From the NCBI GenBank assembly GCA_041397645.1, contig JAWKWE010000004.1, positions 868,001 through 932,000 on the forward strand: a DNA stretch of 64,000 nucleotides, in the 5' to 3' direction. A program made the translations under genes and the position numbers. Numbering within the stretch: position 1 is the stretch's first letter; the number at the start of each line of letters is the position of its first letter. A model generated the notes under the pieces. That model saw only the letters and a program-made list of their open reading frames with translations. It did no database searches and was not told where the DNA came from. The DNA comes from Hyphomicrobiaceae bacterium. GTDB lineage: Bacteria > Pseudomonadota > Alphaproteobacteria > Rhizobiales > Hyphomicrobiaceae. Positions 1 through 7,961 of this stretch are shown one piece after another.

Positions 1-639
1 CAGAGTGCCGACGCCGCCCGATGCAATCACCGGAACCGCAACGGCGTCCGATATCGCACGGGTCAGACCGATATCGAATCCCGCCTTGGTGCCATCGCGA
101 TCCATCGACGTCAGTAAGATCTCGCCCGCGCCAAGCGCAACAACTTCCTTCGCATAGGCAACTGCGTCGATACCCGTTGGCTTGCGCCCGCCATGGGTAA
201 AGATCTCCCAGCGCGGTGGATCACCTTCAGCGGAAACCCTCTTGGCATCGATGGCGACCACGATGCATTGCGCGCCGAACTTTTCCGACGCCTCCTTGAC
301 AAACTGCCGGTTGAACACGGCGGCGGTGTTGATCGAGACCTTATCCGCGCCCGCTTCCAGCAATTTGCGGATGTCGTCCACCGTACGCACGCCGCCGCCG
401 ACGGTGAGAGGCATGAAGCAGCGTTCCGCCGTTCGCTCCACGATATCGAAAATGTTGTCCCGGTCCTCGTGGCTGGCGGTGATATCGAGGAAGCACAGCT
501 CGTCAGCCCCTGCCGCGTCGTAGGCGGCGGCCGCCTCTACCGGATCGCCCGCATCGATGAGATCAACGAAGTTGATGCCCTTGACGACACGGCCATCTTT
601 CACGTCCAGGCAGGGGATGATGCGCACTTTCAGGGTCAT
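1..639 (-). CDS. hisF: Imidazole glycerol phosphate synthase cyclase subunit HisF (3' end beyond window)
   Basis: HisF uses ammonia delivered by HisH to convert PRFAR to imidazole glycerol phosphate and AICAR, the fifth step of histidine synthesis in the cytoplasm. The N-terminus reads [20 protein letters not shown], with the catalytic Asp12 of the (beta/alpha)8 barrel. The window cuts the gene at about residue 213, in the phosphate-binding segment SGGVGTL, so roughly 45 C-terminal residues are missing. Its partner hisH lies 5.3 kb upstream on the same strand, an unusual separation because these genes are normally contiguous. A promoter is expected in 640-750, since a terminator closes the preceding gene. 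Confidence 0.96.
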   Translation of the reverse strand, partial: MTLKVRIIPCLDVKDGRVVKGINFVDLIDAGDPVEAAAAYDAAGADELCFLDITASHEDRDNIFDIVERTAERCFMPLTVGGGVRTVDDIRKLLEAGADKVSINTAAVFNRQFVKEASEKFGAQCIVVAIDAKRVSAEGDPPRWEIFTHGGRKPTGIDAVAYAKEVVALGAGEILLTSMDRDGTKAGFDIGLTRAISDAVAVPVIASGGVGTL

Positions 640-749
640 GAATTTGGTCCGTCTCTCAAACTTCTGCGCCGTCCGACATCGCGGCGCGGAACCGGCCGTG
701 CCAGCGCGGATAGCCGCAATTGCCTGCAAGGGCAAGGTGCGCATAACCG

Positions 750-789
750 GCAAAGCAAAGCCGCCCCACACTTGAATGTGCGGGGCGGC
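750..789 (-). terminator. Rho-independent terminator after the metallo-hydrolase gene
   Basis: A GC-rich hairpin pairs GCCGCCCCACA (760-770) with TGTGCGGGGCGGC (777-789), leaving one bulged base. On the minus strand it is followed by TTTGCTTTG (759-751). It sits 40 bases past the stop of the gene at 829-1818 and separates it from hisF, so hisF should be transcribed on its own. Confidence 0.75.
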
Positions 790-828
790 CTATCAGACCT
801 CAACAGCGCAGTGCTGCGGGACTTCGCC

Positions 829-1818
829 TCAGGTGTTTACCGGCGTCTGGAAGAAGCGGTAGGTATCGGGTCCGGTCTTGGCGAGATTGCCGAGTCCCGG
901 CCAGGGGAAGTGGAAGGCGATGAACGGAATGCGGTCCGTCGCCAGCATATCCCACATCTTCAGACGGCTCTGAACGGCCTGCTTGCTATCCATGTCGTAA
1001 ACGAACTCGATCTTGGGCGTTTCCACGAACAGCACATGGTGGTGGCCGGTATCGCAGGTCACAGCCAACGGCTTGTTAGCCGAATTCAGCATGAACGCAG
1101 TGTGCCCAATGGTGTGTCCAGGTGCGGGCAACGCGGTGACGCCGGTGATGATCTCTTCGCCACCCTTGATAAAGGTAATCTTGTCCTTGTGCGGCAGCAG
1201 GTTCGTGCGCGCCAGTTCGACGAAGGCCTTCAGGCCGTCGTTGGACAGATGCTTTTCATCCGTCCAGAAGTTGTAGTCGGCTTCGTTGACGTAGATCTGC
1301 GCGTTGGGGAACACCGAATTACCCGCCGCATCGACGAGACCGCCTGCGTGGTCGGGATGGCAGTGGCTCAGAATGACAGCGTCGACGTTTGCCGGATCGA
1401 TGCCCGCCGCTTTCAAGTTGGCAGGAAGGCGGCCGGTATTGTCGCCGAACATCTTGGAAGCGCCCATGCCTGTGTCGAATACGGCAATCTTGGACCCGTT
1501 GTTGACGACAGTGATGTTCTCTTGAAGGACCATGTTGTCGACGGGTAGGAAATTGGCTTCCAGATGCTTTGCCATCTCCTCCATCGACATTTCCTTCATG
1601 GTCTTGCGGCCATCGCCGAAGGGAAGGAAACCGTCCGAAACCACGGAGACCTGCATATCGCCGTGCATGAAGTTGTAGAATCCGCCCGGCTTGGTTTGTG
1701 TGAAGGGCGCTTTCGCTTGCGCAGGCGTCGGACCGAGCACGCGTGTGGCAAACGCAGCCGACAACCCGACACCCGCGAGGGTGAGAGCGTCTCGGCGCGA
1801 AAATTCTTTCGTGATCAT
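829..1818 (-). CDS. Tat-exported MBL-fold metallo-hydrolase
   Basis: A 329-residue protein of the metallo-beta-lactamase superfamily. The N-terminus carries a twin-arginine signal (FSRRDALTLAG, residues 6-16, then a hydrophobic stretch to about residue 35), so it should be exported folded to the periplasm. The metal-binding HxHxDH motif is seen as SHCHPDHAGG, with further ligands in PAPGHTIGHTA and CDTGHHH. The substrate cannot be told; relatives include lactonases and other hydrolases. The start has a good GGGAG site in front. It lies between hisA and hisF but has its own terminator and has no known role in histidine synthesis. Confidence 0.88.
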   Translation of the reverse strand: MITKEFSRRDALTLAGVGLSAAFATRVLGPTPAQAKAPFTQTKPGGFYNFMHGDMQVSVVSDGFLPFGDGRKTMKEMSMEEMAKHLEANFLPVDNMVLQENITVVNNGSKIAVFDTGMGASKMFGDNTGRLPANLKAAGIDPANVDAVILSHCHPDHAGGLVDAAGNSVFPNAQIYVNEADYNFWTDEKHLSNDGLKAFVELARTNLLPHKDKITFIKGGEEIITGVTALPAPGHTIGHTAFMLNSANKPLAVTCDTGHHHVLFVETPKIEFVYDMDSKQAVQSRLKMWDMLATDRIPFIAFHFPWPGLGNLAKTGPDTYRFFQTPVNT

Positions 1819-2095
1819 GATGGATGCACTCCCTGGTTTTCACGTCCCGCCATTGAAGTGAGGCGGGGTTATTCTCGTCGATCGCAGGCGGACTTAACGC
1901 GCCCGCGTCCAGGGCTCGATTGATCGTCTCAAGCCTGGACTTCCGCAAGCGCAGTCATGGTGAAATTCTATAGGCAAGCGCGCACGATTTTGTGAAATTG
2001 TGCTCCGATTAGACCAACGTCTTAGACGAAAGTTGCGCTCATTTCGAAAGCACAAAGGTGCGTGCCAAACGCGCCGCAGCACCAGCGCGCACGCG

Positions 2096-2320
2096 TCAGG
2101 CGCGCACACGCTTCAGGTAGTCCTGCGGCAGCCAGATCTTGTGCTTCTGCTTGGCGTCGCCAAAGGCCTCACCGACATGAAGCTCGACCAGATCACCGTC
2201 GAAGGCCGCAATCTGAAACTGCTTGCCAAGGCAGCCGTTGAAGAGCCGCAGCAGCGATTTGTTGTCCTCGGGTAGATCCTCGGGGATCTTAACCACCGTG
2301 ACTGTATCACCGACTTGCAT
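2096..2320 (-). CDS. Small conserved protein, SH3/KOW-like, function unknown
   Basis: 74 residues beginning MQVGDTVTVVKIPEDLPEDN. The ATG at 2320 was chosen over a longer frame because GGAGGACAA precedes it directly. The pattern of an N-terminal beta strand (VGDTVTVV), a central LFNGCLGKQFQI segment and a C-terminal IWLPQDYL strand looks like a small beta-barrel, and similar short proteins occur widely in bacteria. No catalytic residues, signal peptide or membrane segment are visible. It follows the methyltransferase gene on the same strand but is separated from it by a terminator hairpin, so it is probably transcribed alone. Confidence 0.75.
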   Translation of the reverse strand: MQVGDTVTVVKIPEDLPEDNKSLLRLFNGCLGKQFQIAAFDGDLVELHVGEAFGDAKQKHKIWLPQDYLKRVRA

Positions 2321-2336
2321 TTGTCCTCCGCGGCGC

Positions 2337-2365
2337 AAAAAGGGAGAGCTCGTTATGGCTCTCCC
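2337..2365 (-). terminator. Rho-independent terminator after the methyltransferase gene
   Basis: A perfect 8-bp stem, GGGAGAGC (2342-2349) with GCTCTCCC (2358-2365), has an 8-base loop. Read on the minus strand it is followed by five T (2341-2337). It lies about 70 bases past the stop of the gene at 2433-3398. Confidence 0.85.
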
Positions 2366-2432
2366 TAAACTCAATATGCCAAATTTTCCAATTCTTTTGA
2401 GCGGCAACTACCAAGATGTGGAGAGGCAGCGT

Positions 2433-3398
2433 TCAGCGTGTGAGGCGCACGACATTGTCGGAATCGCGCCGGTACCGTCGCCCGAAAGTATGATCGGCCC
2501 CGGTGGTGACATTGGCGATCTGTTCAAGCGGCACGCCCTTGATATCGCCCGGTCCACGCGAAAGCAGGAACTCAGCGTGGAGGAGCCCCTCATCCTCCTT
2601 ATCCTCGGTTAGCACCCCCGCCTGGGCCAGCGCGCTCAGCACGGAACGACATTCGTCCATGGAGTGAAACCGGCGCTGTACGAACGTGACGCCCTGAAGT
2701 TTCTCCGTGATCAACCCGCGGTGGCGCAGAACGTCGTCAATGGAATCGAAGGGATACATGCGCAACACGAACGACGCCACCCACGGCGGCGTTTCGATAG
2801 CATCCAAGAGCTTGGCAAACGTAGTCGGTCCAACGTAACCGATGCAGCCGGTAGAAACGATCAGATCGACATCCTTGAGCATTGCTTTGTGCTCGGCAGT
2901 GAGATCGTCGGTCTCCAGATTGACGGCCAAACCGTCATCAATGGCCCCGATCCCCTTCGCGTACGCGATCGCCTCGCTGGCAGAATCGAGACCGATTACC
3001 CGCACGTCGCTTGTTGGCCAGCCCTTAAGGTAGTCGCGGTCAAGATCCATGAGTTTGGCAGGCGATAGATCGAAATGACTCAGATCCGAATAGCGTTGCG
3101 CCAGCCGGTGAAAATCGAGCGGCATGCGCAGCAAGATGCCGTTGTTGCCATAGCTGCAGCCTAGATCGAGCACCTTGACGGGCCGCCCCCGCGCCTGCTC
3201 GAGCGCACGTACCGTGTTTCGAAAAATTGCCTTCGCTAAGTCTGGAATGATGTAATCGAGCCCATAAAGTACTCTGTAGTATTCCCTAGGATCATCCCGA
3301 GTATAGATCCCGTCAAAGCACGCCTTCCCATCAGAATTACTCTGATTAGGCTCTCGCGCCGACCCAATTTTTAAAGTCGTAGACTGATCTATATTCAT
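2433..3398 (-). CDS. Class I SAM-dependent methyltransferase, substrate unknown
   Basis: 321 residues. Motif I of Rossmann methyltransferases is clear (KVLDLGCSYGNNG, about residues 74-86), followed by an acidic motif II region (YSDLSHFDLS) and a motif IV-like segment (VDLIVSTGCIGYVG). About 70 residues precede the fold, including FDGIYTRDDPREYYRVL, which may be the substrate-side cap. No signal peptide or membrane segment is seen. The gene is monocistronic between hisA and a terminator. Its first 150 bases are more AT-rich than its neighbours, which may point to acquisition by transfer, though this is weak. Its ribosome-binding site lies inside a hairpin (see 3406-3423). Confidence 0.8.
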   Translation of the reverse strand: MNIDQSTTLKIGSAREPNQSNSDGKACFDGIYTRDDPREYYRVLYGLDYIIPDLAKAIFRNTVRALEQARGRPVKVLDLGCSYGNNGILLRMPLDFHRLAQRYSDLSHFDLSPAKLMDLDRDYLKGWPTSDVRVIGLDSASEAIAYAKGIGAIDDGLAVNLETDDLTAEHKAMLKDVDLIVSTGCIGYVGPTTFAKLLDAIETPPWVASFVLRMYPFDSIDDVLRHRGLITEKLQGVTFVQRRFHSMDECRSVLSALAQAGVLTEDKEDEGLLHAEFLLSRGPGDIKGVPLEQIANVTTGADHTFGRRYRRDSDNVVRLTR

Positions 3399-3405
3399 TG
3401 ATATT

Positions 3406-3423
3406 CCTCAGGTTTTACTGAGG
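3406..3423 (-). promoter_or_regulatory. Hairpin enclosing the ribosome-binding site of the methyltransferase
   Basis: The perfect inverted repeat CCTCAG-N6-CTGAGG lies 7 bases before the ATG at 3398. On the minus strand the right arm CTGAGG, followed by AA, supplies the GAGGA ribosome-binding site, so folding of the mRNA would hide it. Whether it controls translation is an inference. Confidence 0.45.
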
Positions 3424-3547
3424 CGCACCATAAAAGTCGATGGGTTTGAGGTCAACCCGCACGGGATCATCTATTCGCTTCTTAGCGCTTGGCGAAAATA
3501 GTCTGTTCCAAGATCTCAACACGGCTTGCCGGTCAGGGTGACGGGCT

Positions 3548-4273
3548 TTAGCCCTTCAGAAGCGCCAGTGCCTCAGCCGGATCGATACGGCCATCATAGA
3601 GCGCGCGGCCGGTGATGGCGCCTTCGAGCATGGCGTACTGTGGTTCCAGAAGCGCCTTCACATCGGCAATGGAGGCGAGCCCGCCCGACGCAATGACGGG
3701 AATCGAGGTCGCACGGGCCAGCTCAGCGGTTGCCGGCAGGTTCAAGCCCTTCAAGACGCCGTCGCGCTCAATGTCCGTGTAGATGATGGCCGATACGCCC
3801 GCGTCTTCGAATTGCCTGGCCAGATCGATGGCCGTCAGCTCCGACGTCTCTGCCCAGCCTTCCACCGCCACCTTGCCACCCTTGGCATCGATGCCGACCG
3901 CAACACGCCCCGGAAATGCCTTGCAGGCCGCTTTCACCAGGGCAGGGTCGCGGACAGCGACGGTGCCGAGGATCACCCGCGCAATGCCCTTCGCCAGCCA
4001 GGCTTCGATGGTGGCCAGATCGCGGATACCGCCGCCCAGCTGGGCCGGCATACTGATGGCCTTTAGGATTGCCTCGACGGCAGCGCCATTTACCGGCTTG
4101 CCCGCGAAGGCGCCATTCAAGTCAACGATATGAAGGTACTGGAAGCCCTGCCGTTCAAAAGTTGCCGCCTGCGCCGCGGGATCGTCATTGAAGACTGTCG
4201 CCTGATCCATTTCGCCCAGTTTGAGGCGAACGCACTTGCCGTCCTTTAGGTCGATCGCGGGAAAGAGGATCAC
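3548..4273 (-). CDS. hisA: ProFAR isomerase HisA
   Basis: HisA (241 residues) isomerises ProFAR to PRFAR, the step before HisHF. It is a half-barrel-duplicated (beta/alpha)8 protein. The first catalytic Asp8 is in [14 protein letters not shown] and the second lies in YTDIERDG, near residue 170; the phosphate sites LGGGIRD and IASGGLAS are both intact. The start is GTG at 4273, preceded by AAGGA 11 bases upstream. An oppositely oriented gene starts at 4392, so hisA cannot be co-transcribed with hisH from 6623 as in related genomes; its promoter should lie in 4274-4391. Confidence 0.96.
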   Translation of the reverse strand: MILFPAIDLKDGKCVRLKLGEMDQATVFNDDPAAQAATFERQGFQYLHIVDLNGAFAGKPVNGAAVEAILKAISMPAQLGGGIRDLATIEAWLAKGIARVILGTVAVRDPALVKAACKAFPGRVAVGIDAKGGKVAVEGWAETSELTAIDLARQFEDAGVSAIIYTDIERDGVLKGLNLPATAELARATSIPVIASGGLASIADVKALLEPQYAMLEGAITGRALYDGRIDPAEALALLKG

Positions 4274-4391
4274 GAGACTGGAATTCCTTCTTGCCGAACA
4301 AGGTCGGTCTTGAGATTGCTTTGTTCCGGTGCGATCAATCGTTTCCCGTGCGTTCCGTCAAGTCCTCAGCGTCCGAGTCGCAAGCGTTCCC

Positions 4392-4703
4392 ATGGCTACA
4401 GCGTTTCTAGAGTCCCTGCCCCCCGCGACGGCCCTCCGCCGTCCGCTCACCGAGGAAGACGCGGTGAACATCTGGATCGCGCGCTGGTTACGGGTCCGCC
4501 AGAAGGACCTGGTGAAGCGCTACGGGTGCGACCCGCGCAGACTCTACGAGATCTGGGAGGAGCTGCGGTTTGCGGGCTCGCGGAACAAGGCTCTTGCTCT
4601 GTTTCGTAAGCGTTATCCTGGACTTGAAGACCGCATAGATGCCGGTGCCCACCGCCGCGTTTCCAAGGCGGTCCACCCTGATCAACTCACGTTGTTCGGC
4701 TGA
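4392..4703 (+). CDS. HTH-like small protein with C-terminal sliding-clamp-binding motif
   Basis: 103 residues; ATG at 4392 is chosen because the conserved-looking region starts there and upstream codons look unlike protein. Residues 20-75 are helical and basic (TEEDAVNIWIARWL, KDLVKRYGCDPRRLYEIWEE), with the spacing of a helix-turn-helix. The extreme C-terminus reads QLTLF-G (residues 98-102), which fits the QL(S/D)LF pentapeptide by which polymerases and repair proteins bind the DnaN beta clamp. It is the first gene of a plus-strand island inside the histidine cluster and is followed by two LexA boxes and two Cas2-fold proteins. I do not recognise the family; a role at the replication fork is inference. 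Confidence 0.7.
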   Translation: MATAFLESLPPATALRRPLTEEDAVNIWIARWLRVRQKDLVKRYGCDPRRLYEIWEELRFAGSRNKALALFRKRYPGLEDRIDAGAHRRVSKAVHPDQLTLFG

Positions 4704-4792
4704 TCCGGCAGGCAATCCGCCCGCCAAATTCCCTTAAGGCGCCCGCCTCTCCGCCCAAAAAACCGGGGAGAACAAGGACGAGACCTTAACGA

Positions 4793-4807
4793 GAACATTT
4801 TTCGAAC
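4793..4807 (+). promoter_or_regulatory. LexA (SOS) box, GAAC-N7-GAAC
   Basis: GAACATTTTTCGAAC matches the alphaproteobacterial LexA operator GTTC-N7-GTTC read on the opposite strand, with all eight fixed bases present. It lies 129 bases before the start of the Cas2-fold gene at 4936 and 33 bases before a second box. Confidence 0.65.
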
Positions 4808-4839
4808 AAGCGCTGGACAGCCCCGATGATTCGTGGCAT

Positions 4840-4854
4840 GTTCTTCCTATGTTC
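4840..4854 (+). promoter_or_regulatory. LexA (SOS) box, GTTC-N7-GTTC
   Basis: GTTCTTCCTATGTTC is an exact alphaproteobacterial LexA operator, 82 bases before the ATG at 4936. A degenerate third copy (GAAC-N7-AAAC) follows at 4865-4879. Two perfect boxes within 62 bases in an intergenic region are very unlikely by chance. Confidence 0.72.
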
Positions 4855-4935
4855 ACTGCTGTGAGAACAGCAAGCAAACGGGTCTCAGTCAGGCGTATTC
4901 GACCCTCCCCCCAAGACCGACTATGGAGCCCCCCA

Positions 4936-5298
4936 ATGCGCACCTATCTGATCTCCTACGACCTCGCCAAGCCTGCCCGTAACCAGCATGTCCTGGCTCA
5001 GGCCATCATGAGCATGGGCGAGAAGTGGGCCCGTCCGCTTTCCACTACTTGGTACGTCAACTCCGACCGCGAAGAGATCGATCTGGAAGGTGATCTGAGG
5101 GGCCTGCTGGGCGAAGACGACGGACTGCTCATTCAGGCTGTGAAGCGCGAAGCGATCCTCACCAACACGTCTCTGCGCTGGTTCCGCCAGCGCCGCGCTG
5201 CCTTCGACATCGCGCCCGATAGCAACATCGTCGCATTCCCGGCACCTGCCGCCCCCGAGACGGCCGAACCGGAACTCCCCTTCGCGGAGGCCTGCTGA
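4936..5298 (+). CDS. Cas2-fold (SinR/VapD-like) small protein, copy 1, probably SOS-controlled
   Basis: 120 residues starting MRTYLISYDLAKPARNQ. The layout of a beta strand ending in Asp9, a helix (HVLAQAIMSMG), a strand with STTWYV, a helix (DLRGLLG) and a strand (DGLLIQAV) is that of Cas2-like ferredoxin folds. Asp9 sits where Cas2 nucleases keep their catalytic Asp. The ATG at 4936 has GGAG in front; a longer frame back to 4849 would cover part of the LexA box. A Pro/Glu-rich tail (about residues 98-120) follows the domain. Two LexA boxes upstream suggest DNA-damage induction, and a strong terminator at 5371 ends the unit. There is no CRISPR array or other cas gene in the window, so adaptation is unlikely; an RNase or toxin-like role is possible but unproven. 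Confidence 0.72.
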   Translation: MRTYLISYDLAKPARNQHVLAQAIMSMGEKWARPLSTTWYVNSDREEIDLEGDLRGLLGEDDGLLIQAVKREAILTNTSLRWFRQRRAAFDIAPDSNIVAFPAPAAPETAEPELPFAEAC

Positions 5299-5370
5299 TC
5301 TGGCCTCCTGAACCCGGTCCTGCGTTGGCCCTCGGCGGCCGGGCTTGCTTCCAGATCTGCTTCCACGAAT

Positions 5371-5413
5371 GAAGCCGGGGTCCCAGACCCCGCGGACCCC
5401 GGCTTCCTTTTAT
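5371..5413 (+). terminator. Strong rho-independent terminator after Cas2-fold copy 1
   Basis: A 13-bp perfect stem (5371-5383 with 5394-5406) and a 10-base loop are followed by CTTTTATT. It isolates the LexA-controlled gene from the second Cas2-fold gene at 5591. Confidence 0.9.
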
Positions 5414-5590
5414 TCTCCGCGTTTCGTCACCATCTGCTGCCTAGCCGTGTAAGCGTTGCGTTGCGTCGTCTCTCTTTGTCGTTCTGCATCCCCTTCGGAC
5501 CGCCTCTCCCCGGCGGATCCGAAGGTGCCAACCTCAAAGCCCCGCAATCCCCGCGATGTCCCCCTCGCGATGCACGTCAGGATCCCCCCA

Positions 5591-6007
5591 ATGAAGACCT
5601 ATCTCATCCATCACAAGCCCCATGATCCCCAGCAAGACACCTGGGCCGTCTCATTCACGCTGCCCTACATCGCGGCGCGCTATGCGCGTGCCGGTGACGG
5701 TCTTTGGTACATCGAGACCTGGCTGACAGCTGAACAGATCAAGCGTCGTCTTGCGGTACTGTTTGCAGAACACGACGAACTCATCATCCATGACGTCGGC
5801 CGTGACGTCGCCACCATCAACGGGAAGATCCATTGGCTCGACGGACGGCTGGAAGATGAAGAGCCGATCGAGCTGGCGCCGGTCGTAGGACCGCGCGACG
5901 CGTGGGCTGCCTTTCAGGCGCTGGTGGAGGATCTGGCGCGGCCGATTACGAGTTCGCTCGCGGGCAGCTTCAAGGCTTCCAACTCAGGAAATTTGCGAGC
6001 AGCTTGA
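5591..6007 (+). CDS. Cas2-fold small protein, diverged copy 2
   Basis: 138 residues starting [15 protein letters not shown]. It aligns with copy 1 through the WY(I/V), DxL(I/L)I and N-x2-(I/L)-x-W positions ([27 protein letters not shown]), so the two are paralogues. The position of the Cas2-type Asp9 is Lys here, so any nuclease chemistry is probably lost. The 29 bases around the start match those of copy 1 at 24 positions. ATG at 5591 was chosen for this match and the AGGA ahead of it. The tail overlaps the end of hisH, on the other strand, by 38 bases. No LexA box is seen in front. Confidence 0.66.
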   Translation: MKTYLIHHKPHDPQQDTWAVSFTLPYIAARYARAGDGLWYIETWLTAEQIKRRLAVLFAEHDELIIHDVGRDVATINGKIHWLDGRLEDEEPIELAPVVGPRDAWAAFQALVEDLARPITSSLAGSFKASNSGNLRAA

Positions 6008-6623
6008 GCCCGAGCGTCTGGCTTTTCTCGGGGTGAAACTGCGTGCCGGCAATATTTCTGTCCGCAACCATCGCCGTGACGGGCCCACCGTAGTTCGTCT
6101 CAGCGACAACCACGCGCCGCTCCGCGGCCACCAAGTGGAACGAGTGGACGAAGTAGGCGTGCAGGCCCGCCGGGCCTGTGGGAATTCCTGAAAGCAGCGC
6201 ATGGGGTGTGACCACGTCGAGCGTGTTCCAACCCATGTGCGGGATCTTGAGGGCGGGGTCTGCGGGCTCGATTGGACGCACCTCGCCCTTGATCCAACCC
6301 AACCCCTCACAAACTTCGAATTCGAGTCCGCGCTCGCTCAAGAGCTGCATTCCCACGCAGATACCAAGAAACGGCCGGCCTTTCGCGCGCACCACATTCT
6401 CAAGCGTCGCGCGCATTCCCGGCACCTGGTCGAGACCGCGCTTGCAGTCGGCAAAAGCGCCGACGCCAGGCAATACCACGCGGTCGGCTGTTGCAACGTC
6501 CTCAGCGCGCGTGCTGACGATAATCTCGCTTGCAACCTCTCCCTCGCGCGCGGCGCGCTCGAAAGCCTTTGCGGCCGAGTGGAGATTGCCCGACCCGTAG
6601 TCGATGATAACGACGCGCTGCAT
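5970..6623 (-). CDS. hisH: Imidazole glycerol phosphate synthase glutaminase subunit HisH
   Basis: HisH (217 residues) is the class I glutamine amidotransferase that feeds ammonia to HisF. The nucleophile Cys89 is in [10 protein letters not shown], and His197 and Glu199 of the triad are in [10 protein letters not shown]. The ATG at 6623 gives [13 protein letters not shown], the usual N-terminus. It lies 25 bases after the DUF2628 gene, so the two are probably in one transcript with hisB. In related genomes hisA follows directly; here the next 1.7 kb belongs to oppositely oriented genes. Confidence 0.96.
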   Translation of the reverse strand: MQRVVIIDYGSGNLHSAAKAFERAAREGEVASEIIVSTRAEDVATADRVVLPGVGAFADCKRGLDQVPGMRATLENVVRAKGRPFLGICVGMQLLSERGLEFEVCEGLGWIKGEVRPIEPADPALKIPHMGWNTLDVVTPHALLSGIPTGPAGLHAYFVHSFHLVAAERRVVVAETNYGGPVTAMVADRNIAGTQFHPEKSQTLGLKLLANFLSWKP

Positions 6624-6648
6624 TGGATGTGCCCGGCGAGGTAAAGTG

Positions 6649-7107
6649 TCAGGCCTTGGCGCCGAACGGCAGTGAGCCGTCCGAGGCATCGGGATGATTG
6701 CGGGTAACCCTGATGACCGGCTGGTCCGGCAACCAAGTCTCGAAGAACCGGCGCTCGCACTCCCCGATGTTGCGGCCGGTAACGGAGCCGAGCATCCGCC
6801 ACCCGGCGCGGTCGAGCATGAAACGCTCCAGCGAGGAAACCTCAAACCCCAGATACAGGCTTATCGCCATGATCGCGAGGGAGATCCATTGCGGCGCCGT
6901 TCCGATCGCGTGCAGCAGCAAACCGAGCAGCGTCATAGCGATGATGTATGCAAGAAGCGGAAGCCAAAGCCCCTTGGCGGCAAGGCCGAGCGGAGGAATG
7001 AATGCCGTCAGCCAGGAGAACCCGTCTTTTACGAACCGCAGCTCGTCTGCTCGATCGACGCGATCGGCGGACGGATTGGGAGCTTCGTGAACCGTATACG
7101 TTACCAC
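6649..7107 (-). CDS. DUF2628 membrane protein of the histidine cluster
   Basis: 152 residues with a GTG start at 7107 (GAGG ten bases ahead). The N-terminus [10 protein letters not shown] and the F-V-K-D-G-F segment mark DUF2628. Two or three hydrophobic segments (about residues 35-95) should anchor it in the inner membrane, with a conserved-looking tail [10 protein letters not shown]. In rhizobia a gene of this kind sits between hisB and hisH, as here, but its function is unknown and no role in histidine synthesis has been visible from sequence. The longer frame back to 7254 overlaps hisB and is not protein-like. Confidence 0.8.
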   Translation of the reverse strand: MVTYTVHEAPNPSADRVDRADELRFVKDGFSWLTAFIPPLGLAAKGLWLPLLAYIIAMTLLGLLLHAIGTAPQWISLAIMAISLYLGFEVSSLERFMLDRAGWRMLGSVTGRNIGECERRFFETWLPDQPVIRVTRNHPDASDGSLPFGAKA

Positions 7108-7192
7108 GTCGACACTTCCTCGATTCTGAGAACCGCCAGCTTGCGCGCACGATCCAGGCACACACCCGATCCGTGCACGAGCTAAAGCGGCA

Positions 7193-7789
7193 CTACCCTT
7201 GCAGCGTTCCCTTGGTTGAGGGAATACGACCGGCCTGACGCGGGTCGAGCGCAATCGCAGCCTTCAAGGCCCGAGCCAGACCTTTATAGCAAGTTTCGGC
7301 AATATGATGGTTGTTCTCGCCGTAAAGGTTCTCGACGTGCAAAGTTATCCCAGCATTCTGTGCAAAAGCCTGGAACCACTCCCGGAAAAGCTCGGTGTCC
7401 ATCTCCCCGACCTTTGGCCGTGAGAACTCCGCTTTCCAGATCAGGAATGGCCGGCCGGACACGTCAACCGCCACCCGCGTCAGCGTTTCGTCCATCGGAA
7501 GATGGACGTCGGCGTAACGTACGATCCCAGCCTTGTCGCCAAGCGCCTTGGCAACGGCCTGGCCCAGCACGATGCCGGTATCCTCGGCCGTGTGGTGGAA
7601 ATCAATGTGCAGATCCCCCTTGGCAACCAGCGTAATATCGATCAGAGCATGGCGCGCCAATTGCTCGAGCATGTGATCCAGAAAGCCGATGCCCGTTTTG
7701 ATGTCATAGGCACCAGTGCCATCGAGATCGACCGTAGCAGAGATCTCGGTTTCCTTGGTCTTGCGCGTTATTGTGGCTTTTCGCTTCAA
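7193..7789 (-). CDS. hisB: Imidazoleglycerol-phosphate dehydratase HisB
   Basis: 198 residues, the monofunctional dehydratase (no N-terminal phosphatase domain as in enterobacteria). The Mn-binding His/Glu motifs are seen in [25 protein letters not shown] and ENNHHIAE. It converts imidazole glycerol phosphate to imidazole acetol phosphate. It is the first gene of the minus-strand hisB-DUF2628-hisH unit and is divergent from hslV; the promoters of both should lie in 7790-7961. Confidence 0.97.
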   Translation of the reverse strand: MKRKATITRKTKETEISATVDLDGTGAYDIKTGIGFLDHMLEQLARHALIDITLVAKGDLHIDFHHTAEDTGIVLGQAVAKALGDKAGIVRYADVHLPMDETLTRVAVDVSGRPFLIWKAEFSRPKVGEMDTELFREWFQAFAQNAGITLHVENLYGENNHHIAETCYKGLARALKAAIALDPRQAGRIPSTKGTLQG

Positions 7790-7961
7790 GATCGTCTCCG
7801 AATGCGTGCGCCCGTCTTCTGGCCTTAGCCAGCGGCTTGCCTCGATGCTATCCAGCGTCTATCGCTGGCGGGTCAATGGAAAAAACCAGGTTGCACAACC
7901 TACGAAAGGTCGCCGGGGCCTTGTCCAACGGCCCAGGCTTCTTATCTCACGCGCCAAGCAC

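Noticed and set aside
193..1548. A 451-codon open frame on the plus strand
   Set aside because: It lies antisense to hisF and the metallo-hydrolase, whose motifs are unmistakable; high-GC codon bias leaves long open antisense frames.
4936..6007. Idea that the Cas2-fold genes belong to a CRISPR-Cas locus
   Set aside because: No repeat-spacer array, Cas1 or effector gene is found in the window.
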